64,000 nucleotides of DNA from NCEH01 sp002257205 (GTDB taxonomy: Bacteria; Pseudomonadota; Alphaproteobacteria; Rhizobiales; Xanthobacteraceae), in NCBI RefSeq assembly GCF_043195105.1, contig NZ_JBAFWO010000004.1; one strand, written 5' to 3'. Below, in pieces: positions 53,286 to 62,422 of this stretch. Every line of letters starts with the position of its first letter. The first letter of the stretch is position 1. Position numbers and translations under genes: made by a program. The notes under the pieces were generated by a model that saw only the letters and a list, made by a program, of their open reading frames with translations, did no database searches and was not told the DNA's origin.

Positions 53286-54823
53286 TTCTTCTTCGATCCC
53301 CCAAGCCCCGGCAGGCCGGGACCTTTGGGAAGGCCGGGGAATTTGGCGGGCAGACCGCCGCCGCCGAAGCCCGGGAAGTTCGGTGGCAGCCCGCCGCCAC
53401 CGCCAGCACCGGGCATGCCGCCGGGCATCTTCTCGGCCATCTGCTGGAGCATCTCGGGGGAGGGGCCGCCGCCGCCGATGCCGAACATATTGGCAAGGCC
53501 CGCCATGGGGCCGCGCTTGCCGGCAGCCCCGCCCATGGCCTTCATCATGTCGGCCATCTGGCGGTGCATCTTCAACAGGCGGTTGATCTCTTCCACCTTG
53601 GTGCCGGAGCCGGCCGCCACCCGCCGCTTGCGCGAGGCGTCGAGCACCTTCGGGTTGCGCCGCTCCTGGCGGGTCATGGAATTGATGATGGCGGTCTGGC
53701 GCTTGAAGACCTTGTCGTCGAGATTGGCTGAGGCGATCTGGTTCTTCACCTTGGCGATGCCGGGCAGCATGCCGAGCACGCCGCTCATGCCGCCCATCTT
53801 CTGCATCTGGGCGAGCTGGTCGCGCAGGTCTTCGAGGTCGAATGCGCCCTTGCGCATCTTCTCGGCGACCGCCTTCGCCTTCTCGATGTCGATATTCTCG
53901 GCGGCTTTCTCGACCAGGGCGACCACGTCGCCCATGCCGAGGATGCGGCCGGCCACGCGGCGGGGATCGAAATCCTCCAGCGCGTCCATCTTTTCGCCGG
54001 TGCCCAGCAGCTTGATGGGCTTGCCGGTGACCGCGCGCATGGAGAGCGCCGCGCCGCCGCGCCCATCGCCGTCGGCGCGGGTCAGGACGATGCCGGTGAT
54101 GCCGACCCGGCCGTCGAAGGCTTTCGCGGTGTTGACCGCGTCCTGTCCGGTGAGGCTGTCGGCCACCAGCAGGATTTCGTGCGGGTTGGTCGCGGCCTTC
54201 ACCTCGGCCACCTCGGCCATCAACGCTTCGTCGAGCGTGACGCGGCCGGCGGTGTCGAGCATGACGACGTCGTAATTGCCGAACTTCGCCGCCTCGATGG
54301 CGCGCTTGGCGATCTGCACCGCGCTCTGGCCCGGCACGATCGGCAAGGTGGCGACGCCGACTTGGGTGCCGAGGGTGGCGAGCTGCTCCATAGCGGCGGG
54401 ACGGCGCGTGTCGAGGGACGCCATCAGCACGCGCCGCTTGCCGCGCTCGGTGAGGCGCTTGGCGATCTTGGCGGTGGTGGTGGTCTTGCCCGAGCCCTGG
54501 AGGCCGACCATCAGCATTGGGACGGGGGCTGCGGCATGCAGATCGATCGGATCGGCATCCGAACCCAGCACCGCCACCAGCTCGTCATGGACGATCTTGA
54601 CGACCATCTGGCCAGGCGTCACCGACTTGATGACCTCCGCCCCGACCGCCCGGGCGCGCACCTTGTCGATGAATTCACGCACCACGTCGAGCGCCACGTC
54701 GGCTTCGAGCAAAGCGCGCCGAACCTCGCGCATGGCTTCGGAGACGTCGGCCTCGGTGAGGGAGCCACGCCGCTTGAGCTTGTCGAGTATGCCGCCGAGG
54801 CGGTCGGAAAGGCTGTCGAACAT
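53282..54823 (-). CDS. ffh: Signal recognition particle protein Ffh
   Basis: A 513-residue GTPase that binds signal sequences and 4.5S RNA and delivers ribosomes to FtsY. Order: N domain, G domain with GLQGSGKTTTTAKIA, DTAGR and VLTRADGDGRGG, then the Met-rich M domain with RVAAGSGTKVEEINRLLK. The C-terminus has a Gly/Pro/Phe-rich extension (GGGGLPPNFPGFGGGG). The ATG at 54823 begins MFDSLSDRLGGI, the conserved start. It heads the operon with rpsP, rimM, trmD and rplS. Confidence 0.98.
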   Translation of the reverse strand: MFDSLSDRLGGILDKLKRRGSLTEADVSEAMREVRRALLEADVALDVVREFIDKVRARAVGAEVIKSVTPGQMVVKIVHDELVAVLGSDADPIDLHAAAPVPMLMVGLQGSGKTTTTAKIAKRLTERGKRRVLMASLDTRRPAAMEQLATLGTQVGVATLPIVPGQSAVQIAKRAIEAAKFGNYDVVMLDTAGRVTLDEALMAEVAEVKAATNPHEILLVADSLTGQDAVNTAKAFDGRVGITGIVLTRADGDGRGGAALSMRAVTGKPIKLLGTGEKMDALEDFDPRRVAGRILGMGDVVALVEKAAENIDIEKAKAVAEKMRKGAFDLEDLRDQLAQMQKMGGMSGVLGMLPGIAKVKNQIASANLDDKVFKRQTAIINSMTRQERRNPKVLDASRKRRVAAGSGTKVEEINRLLKMHRQMADMMKAMGGAAGKRGPMAGLANMFGIGGGGPSPEMLQQMAEKMPGGMPGAGGGGGLPPNFPGFGGGGLPAKFPGLPKGPGLPGLGGSKKK

Positions 54824-55103
54824 GGGTCCGTCCGGGTATCTCCGGCTCATCGCCGAAGGGCTTTTCCCAAGAACAGGCGCAACGCAGAACACGCCCGAGG
54901 GCGCACAGCGCTGTCGGGCGGGGACCTCCGGGCTCTCGGCCCGGTCGGCTGGATCGGCGTTGCCGTCCGTGAGAAGGGCGCGTTCTTAGCACCGACCGGC
55001 CGCGAGGGCAATGGCGTGCGCCGAAAGGCCCCGCGCGGGGAACCATCCGCGCCGTGAGGCGGTTGCCCGTGTGGCGCACAGGGCGCCCCGGGAGCCCGCG
55101 CGC

Positions 55104-57176
55104 ATGATCAACGACCTTTGGTACAAGAACGCGGTTCTTTATTCCCTCAATGTCGGCACCTTCATGGATTCCAACGGCGACGGGGTCGGCGATTTTCCCG
55201 GCCTGATGCGGCGCCTGGATTATCTGCACGGGCTCGGCGTGACGGCGGTGTGGCTGGCGCCGTTCCAGAAATCCCCGTGCCGTGACGACGGCTACGACAT
55301 CAGCGATTATTATAGCGTCGATGAACGCTACGGCACGCTCGGGGATTTCGTGGAATTCACCCACGCCGCCAAGCAGCGTGGCATGCGGGTGCTGATCGAC
55401 CTCGTCGTGAACCACACGTCCGACGAACATCCCTGGTTCAAGCAGGCGTGCGCCGACCCCAATTCCATGTATCGGGACTGGTATGTCTGGTCCAAGACCA
55501 AGCCGAAGAATGCCGACACGGGCATGGTGTTTCCCGGCGTGCAGAAAAGCACCTGGACCCGCAGCAAGGAAGCCGGCGCCTATTATTTCCACCGCTTCTA
55601 CGATTTCCAGCCGGATCTCAATACGCAGAACCCGCAGGTGGTGGCGGAAATCCTGAAGATCATGGGATTTTGGATCGAGCTCGGGGTCAGCGGCTTCCGT
55701 ATGGATGCGGTGCCGTTCGTGATCGCCGAGAAGGGTGCCGACGTGACCAAGCCAAAGGAACGCTTCGATCTGCTGCGCACCTTCCGCGAATTCCTGCAAT
55801 GGCGGAAGGGCGATTGCATCGTGCTCGCCGAGGCCAATGTGCTGCCGGAAGTGAATTTCGACTATTTCGGCCGCGATGGCGACCGCATGCACATGATGTT
55901 CAATTTCCAGGTCAACCAATCCTCTTTCTACGCCCTCGCCGCCGCCGATGCCGGCCCGCTGAAAACCGCGCTGCTGGCCACCAAGGCGCGTCCCGCCACC
56001 GCCCAATGGGGCCAGTTCCTGCGCAATCACGACGAGCTGGACCTCGGCCGCCTTTCCAACGACGAGCAGGCCGAAGTCTTCGCCGCCTTCGGGCCGGAGA
56101 AATATATGCAGCTCTACGACCGGGGAATCCGCCGCCGGCTCGCGCCGATGCTGGATGGGGACCGGGAGCGGCTGGAACTCGCCTATTGCCTGATGTTCTC
56201 GCTGCCCGGCACCCCGGTGCTGCGCTATGGCGACGAGATCGCCATGGGCGACGACCTCTCCCTGCCCGAGCGCAACGGCGCGCGCACGCCCATGCAATGG
56301 TCCACCGAGCCGCAGGGCGGCTTCACCAAGAGCGACACGCCGTTGCTGCCGGTGATCAGCGAGGGACCCTACGGCTATGCCCATGTGAATGTCGCGGAGC
56401 AGCGGCGCGATCCCAATTCCTTCCTCAATTGGATGGAGCGCATGATCCGCATGCGCATGGAAATGCCGGAAATCGGCTGGGGCGATTTCACCATATTGGA
56501 CACCGGCAATCCGGCTGTGCTCGCGCTCCGCTACGATTGGCGCAACAATTCGGTGCTCACGGTGCTCAACCTCTCGCGCTCGCCGCTGGAGGTGGAAGTG
56601 GACGTACAGCATGGCGCGGAGGGTTCGCGGCTGGTGGATGTGCTCGCCGATAGCCACAGCGATGCCGACGCGCGGGGCCGCCACTGCATCTATCTCGAAG
56701 GCTATGGCTATCGCTGGTATCGCGTCGGCGGGCTCGACTATCTCTTGAAGCGCAGCGACATCGGCATTCCCGAGCGCGACTGGGCGCGCGCTCCGCAAGA
56801 GACCAACGACGGCGCGGCGGCCAAGCTCGGGGCGGGCCGCACGGCCAAGCCGGAAGCAGCCAAGTCGCGAGACACCAAGTCGGCGGACGCCAAGTCGCCA
56901 GCAGCTAAGGCCGGCAAAGGCGACGCCTTGCCCGGTGCGCCCGCCACCCGGGCGCCCAGACGGGGGGCTCCCGCACAGGCAAAGGCGGCGCGGCAAGCCG
57001 CCGCCACGGCGGGAACTAAGCCCAAGCCCGAGAAGAAGGGCGCGGAAAAGAAAGCCGCAGCAAAGACCGAAGCGACACAAAAATCCCCTGGCAAAGCCCC
57101 GGCCGGAAAAGCAAAGCGCTCCGGCGGCGCGACCAAGGCGCGGGCGCGGCGGCCCAATCCCCGCCCGCGCGGCTGA
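55104..57176 (+). CDS. treS: Trehalose synthase (maltose alpha-D-glucosyltransferase) with a long basic tail
   Basis: A 690-residue GH13 enzyme that interconverts maltose and trehalose in the cytoplasm. The opening LWYKNAVLYSLNVGTFMDSN, the Asp201 nucleophile in GFRMDAVPF, Glu243 in IVLAEANVLPE and Asp310 in FLRNHDELDLGRL match the TreS subfamily, as does GIRRRLAPMLDGDRERLELA. The core ends near residue 565. The last 125 residues are made almost only of Lys, Ala, Pro, Thr, Gly and Arg, histone-tail-like and absent from ordinary TreS. No TreY/TreZ or OtsA/OtsB is nearby. The ATG at 55104 starts the conserved domain; the longer upstream frame has no homology. Confidence 0.92.
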   Translation: MINDLWYKNAVLYSLNVGTFMDSNGDGVGDFPGLMRRLDYLHGLGVTAVWLAPFQKSPCRDDGYDISDYYSVDERYGTLGDFVEFTHAAKQRGMRVLIDLVVNHTSDEHPWFKQACADPNSMYRDWYVWSKTKPKNADTGMVFPGVQKSTWTRSKEAGAYYFHRFYDFQPDLNTQNPQVVAEILKIMGFWIELGVSGFRMDAVPFVIAEKGADVTKPKERFDLLRTFREFLQWRKGDCIVLAEANVLPEVNFDYFGRDGDRMHMMFNFQVNQSSFYALAAADAGPLKTALLATKARPATAQWGQFLRNHDELDLGRLSNDEQAEVFAAFGPEKYMQLYDRGIRRRLAPMLDGDRERLELAYCLMFSLPGTPVLRYGDEIAMGDDLSLPERNGARTPMQWSTEPQGGFTKSDTPLLPVISEGPYGYAHVNVAEQRRDPNSFLNWMERMIRMRMEMPEIGWGDFTILDTGNPAVLALRYDWRNNSVLTVLNLSRSPLEVEVDVQHGAEGSRLVDVLADSHSDADARGRHCIYLEGYGYRWYRVGGLDYLLKRSDIGIPERDWARAPQETNDGAAAKLGAGRTAKPEAAKSRDTKSADAKSPAAKAGKGDALPGAPATRAPRRGAPAQAKAARQAAATAGTKPKPEKKGAEKKAAAKTEATQKSPGKAPAGKAKRSGGATKARARRPNPRPRG

Positions 57177-57206
57177 GGACGGGCGCCGCACGAGCGCCGC
57201 CGCCCG

Positions 57207-58046
57207 TCACAGCGCGAGGCTGGTGGTCCCCTTCATCAGCACCGGGCCGGTGGGGCGGCCGGTGGGCGAGCCGGTGCGCGGCTCCAGCGAAATCTCGAAC
57301 AATTGGTTCGGTGCCGTGCGCGGCAGGTCGCGCAGATTGAGCCGGATGGTGCGCGTGCGGTCGCTGAGGCCGATGGAGACCGGCCCGCGCGCCGGATCCC
57401 ATAAGGTCCACACCTCCAGGGCGCGGTCCTCGGGGACCTCGATATTCTGGATCGGAATCAGCTCCGCCGTGCCATCGGCGAAGGCGTTGACCACGGCGGC
57501 GGGCTGGCCCTGTGGCCCCATGAGAACCGCCACGAAAGTGGGCGCCGGGCCGCGGCCGAGCGGACCAAGCACGATGCCGGCCACCAGCAATACGCTTGCC
57601 GCGGCGCCAGCAAGGCCGGCGAACCGCCAGAAGCGCAGGCTGCGCCAGAGCGCGGAGAGGGCGGAGGCGGGGTCCGGCACAAGCGGGGGCGCGGGGAGCG
57701 GCGGGCGCGGCGGCAATGCTCCGGACGCGGAGGCGGGGGACGCGGAAGTGGGCGCGAACGCCTCGGATCGTGCCCGGTCCACCGCCGGCGGCAGATCGGG
57801 CGCGGCGGGCGTGGCGTCGAGGGTGGCGGAGATGCGGGCCAGCAGAGTTTCCGGCGCTTCCACCGGCGCGGCGGTGGAATCCAGCTCGGCGAAGCGCTGC
57901 CGCCAATCCTCCACCCTGGCGCGGAATTGGGGATCGCTGGCGAGCAGGTGCTCGGCCAATGTCTCTTCCGGCGCGTCCAGCAACCCCAGCACGTGCTCGG
58001 CGGCGAGGCGGTCGAATTCCTCCGGGGGGAAAGCCTGCCCGCTCAT
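57207..58046 (-). CDS. Anti-sigma factor (RskA/anti-sigma-K-like)
   Basis: A 279-residue protein with a cytoplasmic N-terminus starting FDRLAAEHVLGLLDAPEE (zinc-less ASD-like helix bundle), a Pro/Ala-rich linker, one membrane helix (FAGLAGAAASVLLVAGIVLG, about 145-165), and a periplasmic anti-sigma-K domain (PAAVVNAFADGT, LEVWTLWDPARGPVSIGL). It should hold the upstream ECF sigma inactive at the membrane. The ATG at 58046 overlaps the sigma stop by 4 nt with a GGAGTG site upstream; a GTG at 58055 is less likely. Confidence 0.9.
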   Translation of the reverse strand: MSGQAFPPEEFDRLAAEHVLGLLDAPEETLAEHLLASDPQFRARVEDWRQRFAELDSTAAPVEAPETLLARISATLDATPAAPDLPPAVDRARSEAFAPTSASPASASGALPPRPPLPAPPLVPDPASALSALWRSLRFWRFAGLAGAAASVLLVAGIVLGPLGRGPAPTFVAVLMGPQGQPAAVVNAFADGTAELIPIQNIEVPEDRALEVWTLWDPARGPVSIGLSDRTRTIRLNLRDLPRTAPNQLFEISLEPRTGSPTGRPTGPVLMKGTTSLAL

Positions 58047-58609
58047 GCCAGACACTCCTTCAGCACCAGAAGGGAGCGCCGGATCCAGGATTTCATCGTC
58101 CCGAGCGGCACCGCGAAGCGGCCGGCGAGTTCGCCATGGGTCAGGCCGTTCGCATAGGCCAGCACGATGACCGTGCGCCGGGCGGGGTCGAGGCGGTCGA
58201 GGCAGGCGCGCAGGCGGCTGTTCTCGCAGAGGCGCAGCAGCGCGTCTTCCGGCCCCTCGTCCTCGCTCACCAGATTGAACGGCTCGTAATCGGCGATCAG
58301 GTCGGTGCGCTTCTCGCCGCGCAGGATATTGAGGCAGCGGTTGCGCAGAATGGCGTAGATCCAGGTGCGACCGGTGCCGCGCGCGGGGTTGAAACCGCCT
58401 GCCTGTCGCCAGATCAGCACGAACGTGTCGTGCACCGCTTCTTCCGCCAGCGCCTGCCGGCGCAGCATGCGACGGGCGACACCGAGCATCTGCGCGGCTT
58501 CGCGGGCATAGATCTCATTGAGGGCGGCCCGCTCGGCGCGCGCGCAGGCGCCAAGGGCGACGTTGATGTCGTACCCCTCCGCCGCCGTGTCCGGTGCCGA
58601 AGCCGCCAT
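58043..58609 (-). CDS. ECF-family RNA polymerase sigma factor (SigK-like)
   Basis: A 188-residue sigma factor with regions sigma2 (AQMLGVARRMLRRQALAEEAVHDTFVLIW, GRTWIYAILRNRCLN) and sigma4 (RRTVIVLAYANGLTHGELAGRF followed by GTMKSWIRRSLLVLKECL). Pairing with an anti-sigma-K-like protein and divergence from a DUF4394 gene match a common conserved arrangement. The likely targets are its own operon and the DUF4394 gene. A 13-bp inverted repeat lies in the shared promoter region. Confidence 0.94.
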   Translation of the reverse strand: MAASAPDTAAEGYDINVALGACARAERAALNEIYAREAAQMLGVARRMLRRQALAEEAVHDTFVLIWRQAGGFNPARGTGRTWIYAILRNRCLNILRGEKRTDLIADYEPFNLVSEDEGPEDALLRLCENSRLRACLDRLDPARRTVIVLAYANGLTHGELAGRFAVPLGTMKSWIRRSLLVLKECLA

Positions 58610-58659
58610 GCGTGCCGTTCTCCGTGCCGCTTTCCCAAAGGCATCTACACCTAACCCAT

Positions 58660-58740
58660 GCGGGCGGATGCGCGGGAGCAGATTTCGCGCCCGAGAATTT
58701 TTTTTCGCCCACCCCGCATCCGCCCGCCATTCCCGTGTGT
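58660..58740. promoter_or_regulatory. Divergent ECF-type promoter region with a 13-bp inverted repeat
   Basis: GCGGGCGGATGCG (58660-58672) and its exact reverse complement (58715-58727) are 42 bases apart. Each strand therefore shows GCATCCGCCCGC facing outward, followed 13 to 15 bases later by a GTGT-containing stretch. This suggests mirror-image -35/-10 elements for the ECF sigma gene (leftward) and the DUF4394 gene (rightward). The sigma recognition sequence is an inference, not matched to a known consensus. Confidence 0.5.
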
Positions 58741-58787
58741 ACCCCCTTCGACCGGCGGATGAGCCGGCAGCCCTGGGAGATGATCAC

Positions 58788-59567
58788 ATGCTGAGACAGA
58801 CCCTCATCGCATCCTTGCTCGCCACCGTCGCCGTGTCCGCCGTGCAAGCGGAGACCGTCGCCGCACTGGTGGGCGACGATCAGATCGCCATCGTCGACAC
58901 CGGCGCCAAGAAAGTCGAGAAGACCTGGAAGATCGCCGGCATCTCCGGCAAGGTCCTGGGCATCGACGTGCGTCCCGCCGACGGCATGCTCTATGCCGTG
59001 ATCGATGACGGTTCGGTGGTGACCGTGGATACGGCCACCGGCAAGGCGACGCTCAAGTCAAAGCTCGAGTCCAAGCTCAATGACGGCGTGATGGCGACGG
59101 TGGACTTCAATCCGGTCGCGGATCGCCTGCGCATCATCGGCTCGGACGGCATGAACCTGCGCGCCAATGTGGACGACGGCAAGGTGACCCGCGACGGCAA
59201 TCTCAAGTTCGCCGGCACCGATTCCATGAAGGACAAGACCCCGACGGTGATCGCCGGCGCCTATACCAATGCGGTCAAGGGGGCGAAGGAGACCGCCCTT
59301 TATGACATCGATTCCAGCGGCACGGTGCTGAAGCAGGCCCCGCCGAACGATGGCGTGCTCAACACCGTCGGCATGCTGGGCATGGCGGGCAAGGGGGCGG
59401 CTTTCGATATCGTCACCGCCGCCGACGGCACCAATGCGGCATGGCTGATGGCCGGCGACACGCTCTACAAGGTCGACCTCGCCACCGGAAAGGGCATGGC
59501 CGCCGCCAAGATCGAGGGCGTGAAGGGCACCGTGCGCGATATCGCGATCTTGCCCAAGGCCATGTGA
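58788..59567 (+). CDS. DUF4394-containing secreted protein
   Basis: A 259-residue protein with a signal peptide (cleavage near residue 21, AVQA-E). The rest has short repeated beta-propeller-like strands (LVGDDQIAIVDTG, MLYAVIDDGSVVTVDT, ADRLRIIGSDGMNLRANVDDG), matching the DUF4394 family. Function is not known; the family is repeatedly found beside SigK-type ECF sigma/anti-sigma pairs, and an envelope stress or fasciclin-like role has been suggested. It diverges from the ECF gene and may be its main target. Confidence 0.88.
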   Translation: MLRQTLIASLLATVAVSAVQAETVAALVGDDQIAIVDTGAKKVEKTWKIAGISGKVLGIDVRPADGMLYAVIDDGSVVTVDTATGKATLKSKLESKLNDGVMATVDFNPVADRLRIIGSDGMNLRANVDDGKVTRDGNLKFAGTDSMKDKTPTVIAGAYTNAVKGAKETALYDIDSSGTVLKQAPPNDGVLNTVGMLGMAGKGAAFDIVTAADGTNAAWLMAGDTLYKVDLATGKGMAAAKIEGVKGTVRDIAILPKAM

Positions 59568-59683
59568 GCGCGCCCCTCTCCGGTCGCGCGCCAAGGCTCT
59601 TTCCCTTTGACTTCCTTGCGACCTCCTGTCTGCGGCACGCGCGGTGATACCGCCGGGCGTGCCGGGGCCAGGGTCTCAACGAG

Positions 59684-59721
59684 GGCGGTCCGGCGAGTTT
59701 CCCCGCGCCTGCCGGACCGCC
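59684..59721. terminator. Hairpin between convergent genes
   Basis: Perfect 11-bp stem GGCGGTCCGGC/GCCGGACCGCC with a 16-base loop between the DUF4394 gene and the convergent 313-residue gene. It lacks a T run, so termination ability is uncertain. Confidence 0.5.
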
Positions 59722-59724
59722 GCG

Positions 59725-60666
59725 TTATTGGCCGGAAAACGGGCCGAACACCATGTCCGGCGCGCTGGTGTTGTGGCGCGAGGGCACGAGCCGCCCGGCC
59801 CACAGGTCCAGCACCGGGCCGCCCTTGAAATCCATAATGTCGCCCTCGCCCCAGCCCTTCAGGCCCGGCGCGCGCCAGGCCACCCGCGCCACGTCGGCGT
59901 TGAAGGCGGTGACATACATGGAGCGCAGGGCGGCGAACGGCTTGCCCACCACTGCGGCGTCGAAGGTCACGTCCAGCACCATCTCGTCGCGATCCAAGCC
60001 CGACATGGCGAGCCGTGCCGCACCGCCGCCGGCAAAGGACAGCACGAAGGTGCGCGTCGCCGGTTCGAAAGCGATCTCCTTCAGCTTCACCAGCGGCCGG
60101 CCCTCCGTCTCCACCGGCCCGAGCAGGAACGACGAGCCATAGGCGGTATTCGCCAGATGGGCGGGGGCGAGCGGGCGGGCGCGCCAATAGCCGTCGGGCG
60201 GATAGACCACCAGCACCTCCTCGACGCGCTCATCCTTGCGGACCCAGAGCTGCACCATGTGCAGCCCCTCGGTCACCTTGTCCCCCACCCGCACCGGCAC
60301 GCTTGCGGGGCGCCAGAACGCGGGAAACGTATAGCCTGTCAGCCACAGGTCCGGCGTCTCGAAGAAGGTGACGCGCTTCGGCGCGGCCGGAAAGGAGGGA
60401 TCGCCGCTCATGTCGCAGGCGGTCCAATTGGGCTCGGTCCGGTCGGCGACCAAGGCGCCGAGATAGGCCGGGTGCGCCGCCTGGATGCGGAACCGGCGCA
60501 CTTCGGCAGAGGAGAAGGTGAGCGCGACATTGTCCTTCTCCGCGCACAGCACCGGCTCGCTCTCGTTGCGCACCTCCACCGCAAGCGGTGCGCCGGCGGC
60601 GGGGTGTGACAGGCCCGCGGACAGGCAGAGCAGAAGCAGCACGGGAAGGGAGCGCAGGGGCAGCAT
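59725..60666 (-). CDS. Secreted protein of unknown function
   Basis: A 313-residue protein with a signal peptide (LLLLCLSAGLSHPAAGAP). The mature part is predicted beta-rich, without transmembrane segments; Cys residues at the start (PVLCAEKDN and WTACDMSG) could form a disulfide in the periplasm. Blocks such as VQLWVRKDERVEEVLVVYPP and FAGGGAARLAMSGLDR look conserved, but I do not recognise the family. The ATG at 60666 is chosen for the signal peptide; an ATG at 60687 adds seven residues. Confidence 0.65.
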   Translation of the reverse strand: MLPLRSLPVLLLLCLSAGLSHPAAGAPLAVEVRNESEPVLCAEKDNVALTFSSAEVRRFRIQAAHPAYLGALVADRTEPNWTACDMSGDPSFPAAPKRVTFFETPDLWLTGYTFPAFWRPASVPVRVGDKVTEGLHMVQLWVRKDERVEEVLVVYPPDGYWRARPLAPAHLANTAYGSSFLLGPVETEGRPLVKLKEIAFEPATRTFVLSFAGGGAARLAMSGLDRDEMVLDVTFDAAVVGKPFAALRSMYVTAFNADVARVAWRAPGLKGWGEGDIMDFKGGPVLDLWAGRLVPSRHNTSAPDMVFGPFSGQ

Positions 60667-60770
60667 GGCGGTTTCCGGCGGGGACATTGCCGCATCACCA
60701 AAGCACGGCCCCGCCTCCCGGCGCCATCCTCATGCGCGGTGCGCCGGGATGCTGCCGACGGACGCAGACA

Positions 60771-60800
60771 AAGAAAAGGGGCGCCGAAGCGCCCCGTCTC
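60771..60800 (-). terminator. Intrinsic terminator of gabD
   Basis: Read leftwards, GGGGCGC-TTCG-GCGCCCC followed by TTTTCTTT. The UUCG tetraloop and T-rich tail make this a strong terminator after the dehydrogenase gene. Confidence 0.9.
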
Positions 60801-60840
60801 ATTTTTCTGAACGTCTCATCTTGCCTGATACGTGCCGCCC

Positions 60841-62316
60841 TCACAGGCCGGCGAGGCACATGTACTTGATGTTCAGATATTCATCGCAGCCGTACTTGGA
60901 GCCCTCGCGGCCGACGCCGCTCTCCTTATAGCCGCCGAACGGGGCGACCTCCGAGGTGATGACGCCGGCATTGATGCCCACCTGGCCATATTCCAGCGCC
61001 TCGGCCACCCGGAACGCGCGGCCGAGATCCTTGGTGAAGAAATAGCAGGCGAGGCCATATTCGGTGGCATTGGCGAGGCGTACGGCCTCTTCCTCGGTCT
61101 CGAACTTGAACACCGGGGCCATGGGGCCGAAAATCTCCTCGCGGGCGAACGCCATGTCGGCGGTGGCGTTAGCGATCACGGTGGGTTCGAAGAAGGTGCC
61201 GCCGAGCGCGCTGCGCTTGCCGCCGGTGACCACCTTGCCGCCCTTGTCGACCGCATCCTTCAGCAGCCGCTCGACCTTGGCGACCGCCTTCTCCTCGATC
61301 AGCGGCCCGGCCACGACCCCGTCGTCGAAGCCGTTGCCCACCTTCAGCTTCTTGGAGGCGGCGACGAACTTCTCGATGAAGGCGTCATAGATGCCGGCCT
61401 GGACATAGAAGCGGTTCGCGCACACGCAGGTCTGGCCGGCGTTGCGATATTTGGAGGCGATGGCATTCTCCACCGCCGCGTCGAGGTCGGCATCGTCGAA
61501 CACCAGGAACGGCGCATTGCCGCCGAGCTCCATGGAGATCTTCTTCATGGTATCGGCGGACTGCTTCATCAGCAGCTTGCCGACCGGGGTCGAGCCGGTG
61601 AAGGTGATCTTCTTGACGATCGGGTTCGAAGTCATCTCGGCGCCGATGGCCTTCGCGTCGCCGGTCACGATGTTGATGACGCCCGCCGGAATGCCGGCCT
61701 TCTCCGCCAGGACGCCCCAGGCCAGGCCCGAATAGGGGGTCAGCTCGGAGGGCTTGCACACCACGGTGCAGCCGGCGGCCAGCGCCGCGCCGATCTTGCG
61801 CGAGAGCATGGAGGAGGGGAAATTCCACGGGGTGATGGCGGCGACCACGCCCACCGGCTCCTTCGTGACGAGGATGCGGCGGCCGGGCCAGGGGGAGGGG
61901 ATCACGTCGCCATAGAGGCGGCGGGCTTCTTCCGCGAACCAGCGTACATAAGCGGCGGAGCCGCCGACTTCGCCGCGCGCCTCGGCCAGCGGCTTGCCTT
62001 GCTCGCTGGTGAGGATGGAGGCCAGCTCCTCCTGGTTGGCGAGGATCAGGTCGGCGAGCTTGTGCAGCAGGGTCGCGCGCTCGGCGGCGGTCTTGGCGCG
62101 CCAGGCCGGCAGGGCCTTGGACGCGGCCTCGATGGCGCGGCGGGTCTCGGCGGCGCCGGCATGCGGGACGGTGCCGAGCAGGTCGCCGGTAGCCGGATTC
62201 TCGACGGTGAGGGTGCTGCCACCGTCGGCATCGATCCACTGGCCGCCGACAAGGATCTGTTCCCGCATCAAGGGGAAGGCGGGCGTGTTGCCGGGGATGG
62301 GGGCGAGAGCGGGCAT
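60841..62316 (-). CDS. gabD: NAD(P)+-dependent succinate-semialdehyde dehydrogenase
   Basis: A 491-residue aldehyde dehydrogenase. The catalytic Cys is in GQTCVCANRFYVQ, the general-base Glu in MELGGNAPFLVF, the NAD loop is FTGSTPVGK, and WNFPSSMLSRKIGAALAAGC is also typical. The VCANR context and overall sequence match the GabD-type succinate-semialdehyde dehydrogenase, which converts the product of GABA transamination to succinate. A clear AGGAG site lies before the ATG at 62316. No GABA transaminase is nearby. Confidence 0.92.
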   Translation of the reverse strand: MPALAPIPGNTPAFPLMREQILVGGQWIDADGGSTLTVENPATGDLLGTVPHAGAAETRRAIEAASKALPAWRAKTAAERATLLHKLADLILANQEELASILTSEQGKPLAEARGEVGGSAAYVRWFAEEARRLYGDVIPSPWPGRRILVTKEPVGVVAAITPWNFPSSMLSRKIGAALAAGCTVVCKPSELTPYSGLAWGVLAEKAGIPAGVINIVTGDAKAIGAEMTSNPIVKKITFTGSTPVGKLLMKQSADTMKKISMELGGNAPFLVFDDADLDAAVENAIASKYRNAGQTCVCANRFYVQAGIYDAFIEKFVAASKKLKVGNGFDDGVVAGPLIEEKAVAKVERLLKDAVDKGGKVVTGGKRSALGGTFFEPTVIANATADMAFAREEIFGPMAPVFKFETEEEAVRLANATEYGLACYFFTKDLGRAFRVAEALEYGQVGINAGVITSEVAPFGGYKESGVGREGSKYGCDEYLNIKYMCLAGL

Positions 62317-62422
62317 GGGATGCTCCTGAGGATACGGGTCGTGAAACAAGCAAATATGTCCGAGCCGCCGCACCTTATGCGGTGCGGCCTCGGGCACGGC
62401 GGATTCGAGGGCGATGCGCCGG

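Noticed and set aside
54675..57191. Open frame of 838 codons opposite treS
   Set aside because: It spans ffh and the intergenic region, has no recognisable domain, and mirrors the TreS frame with its catalytic residues.
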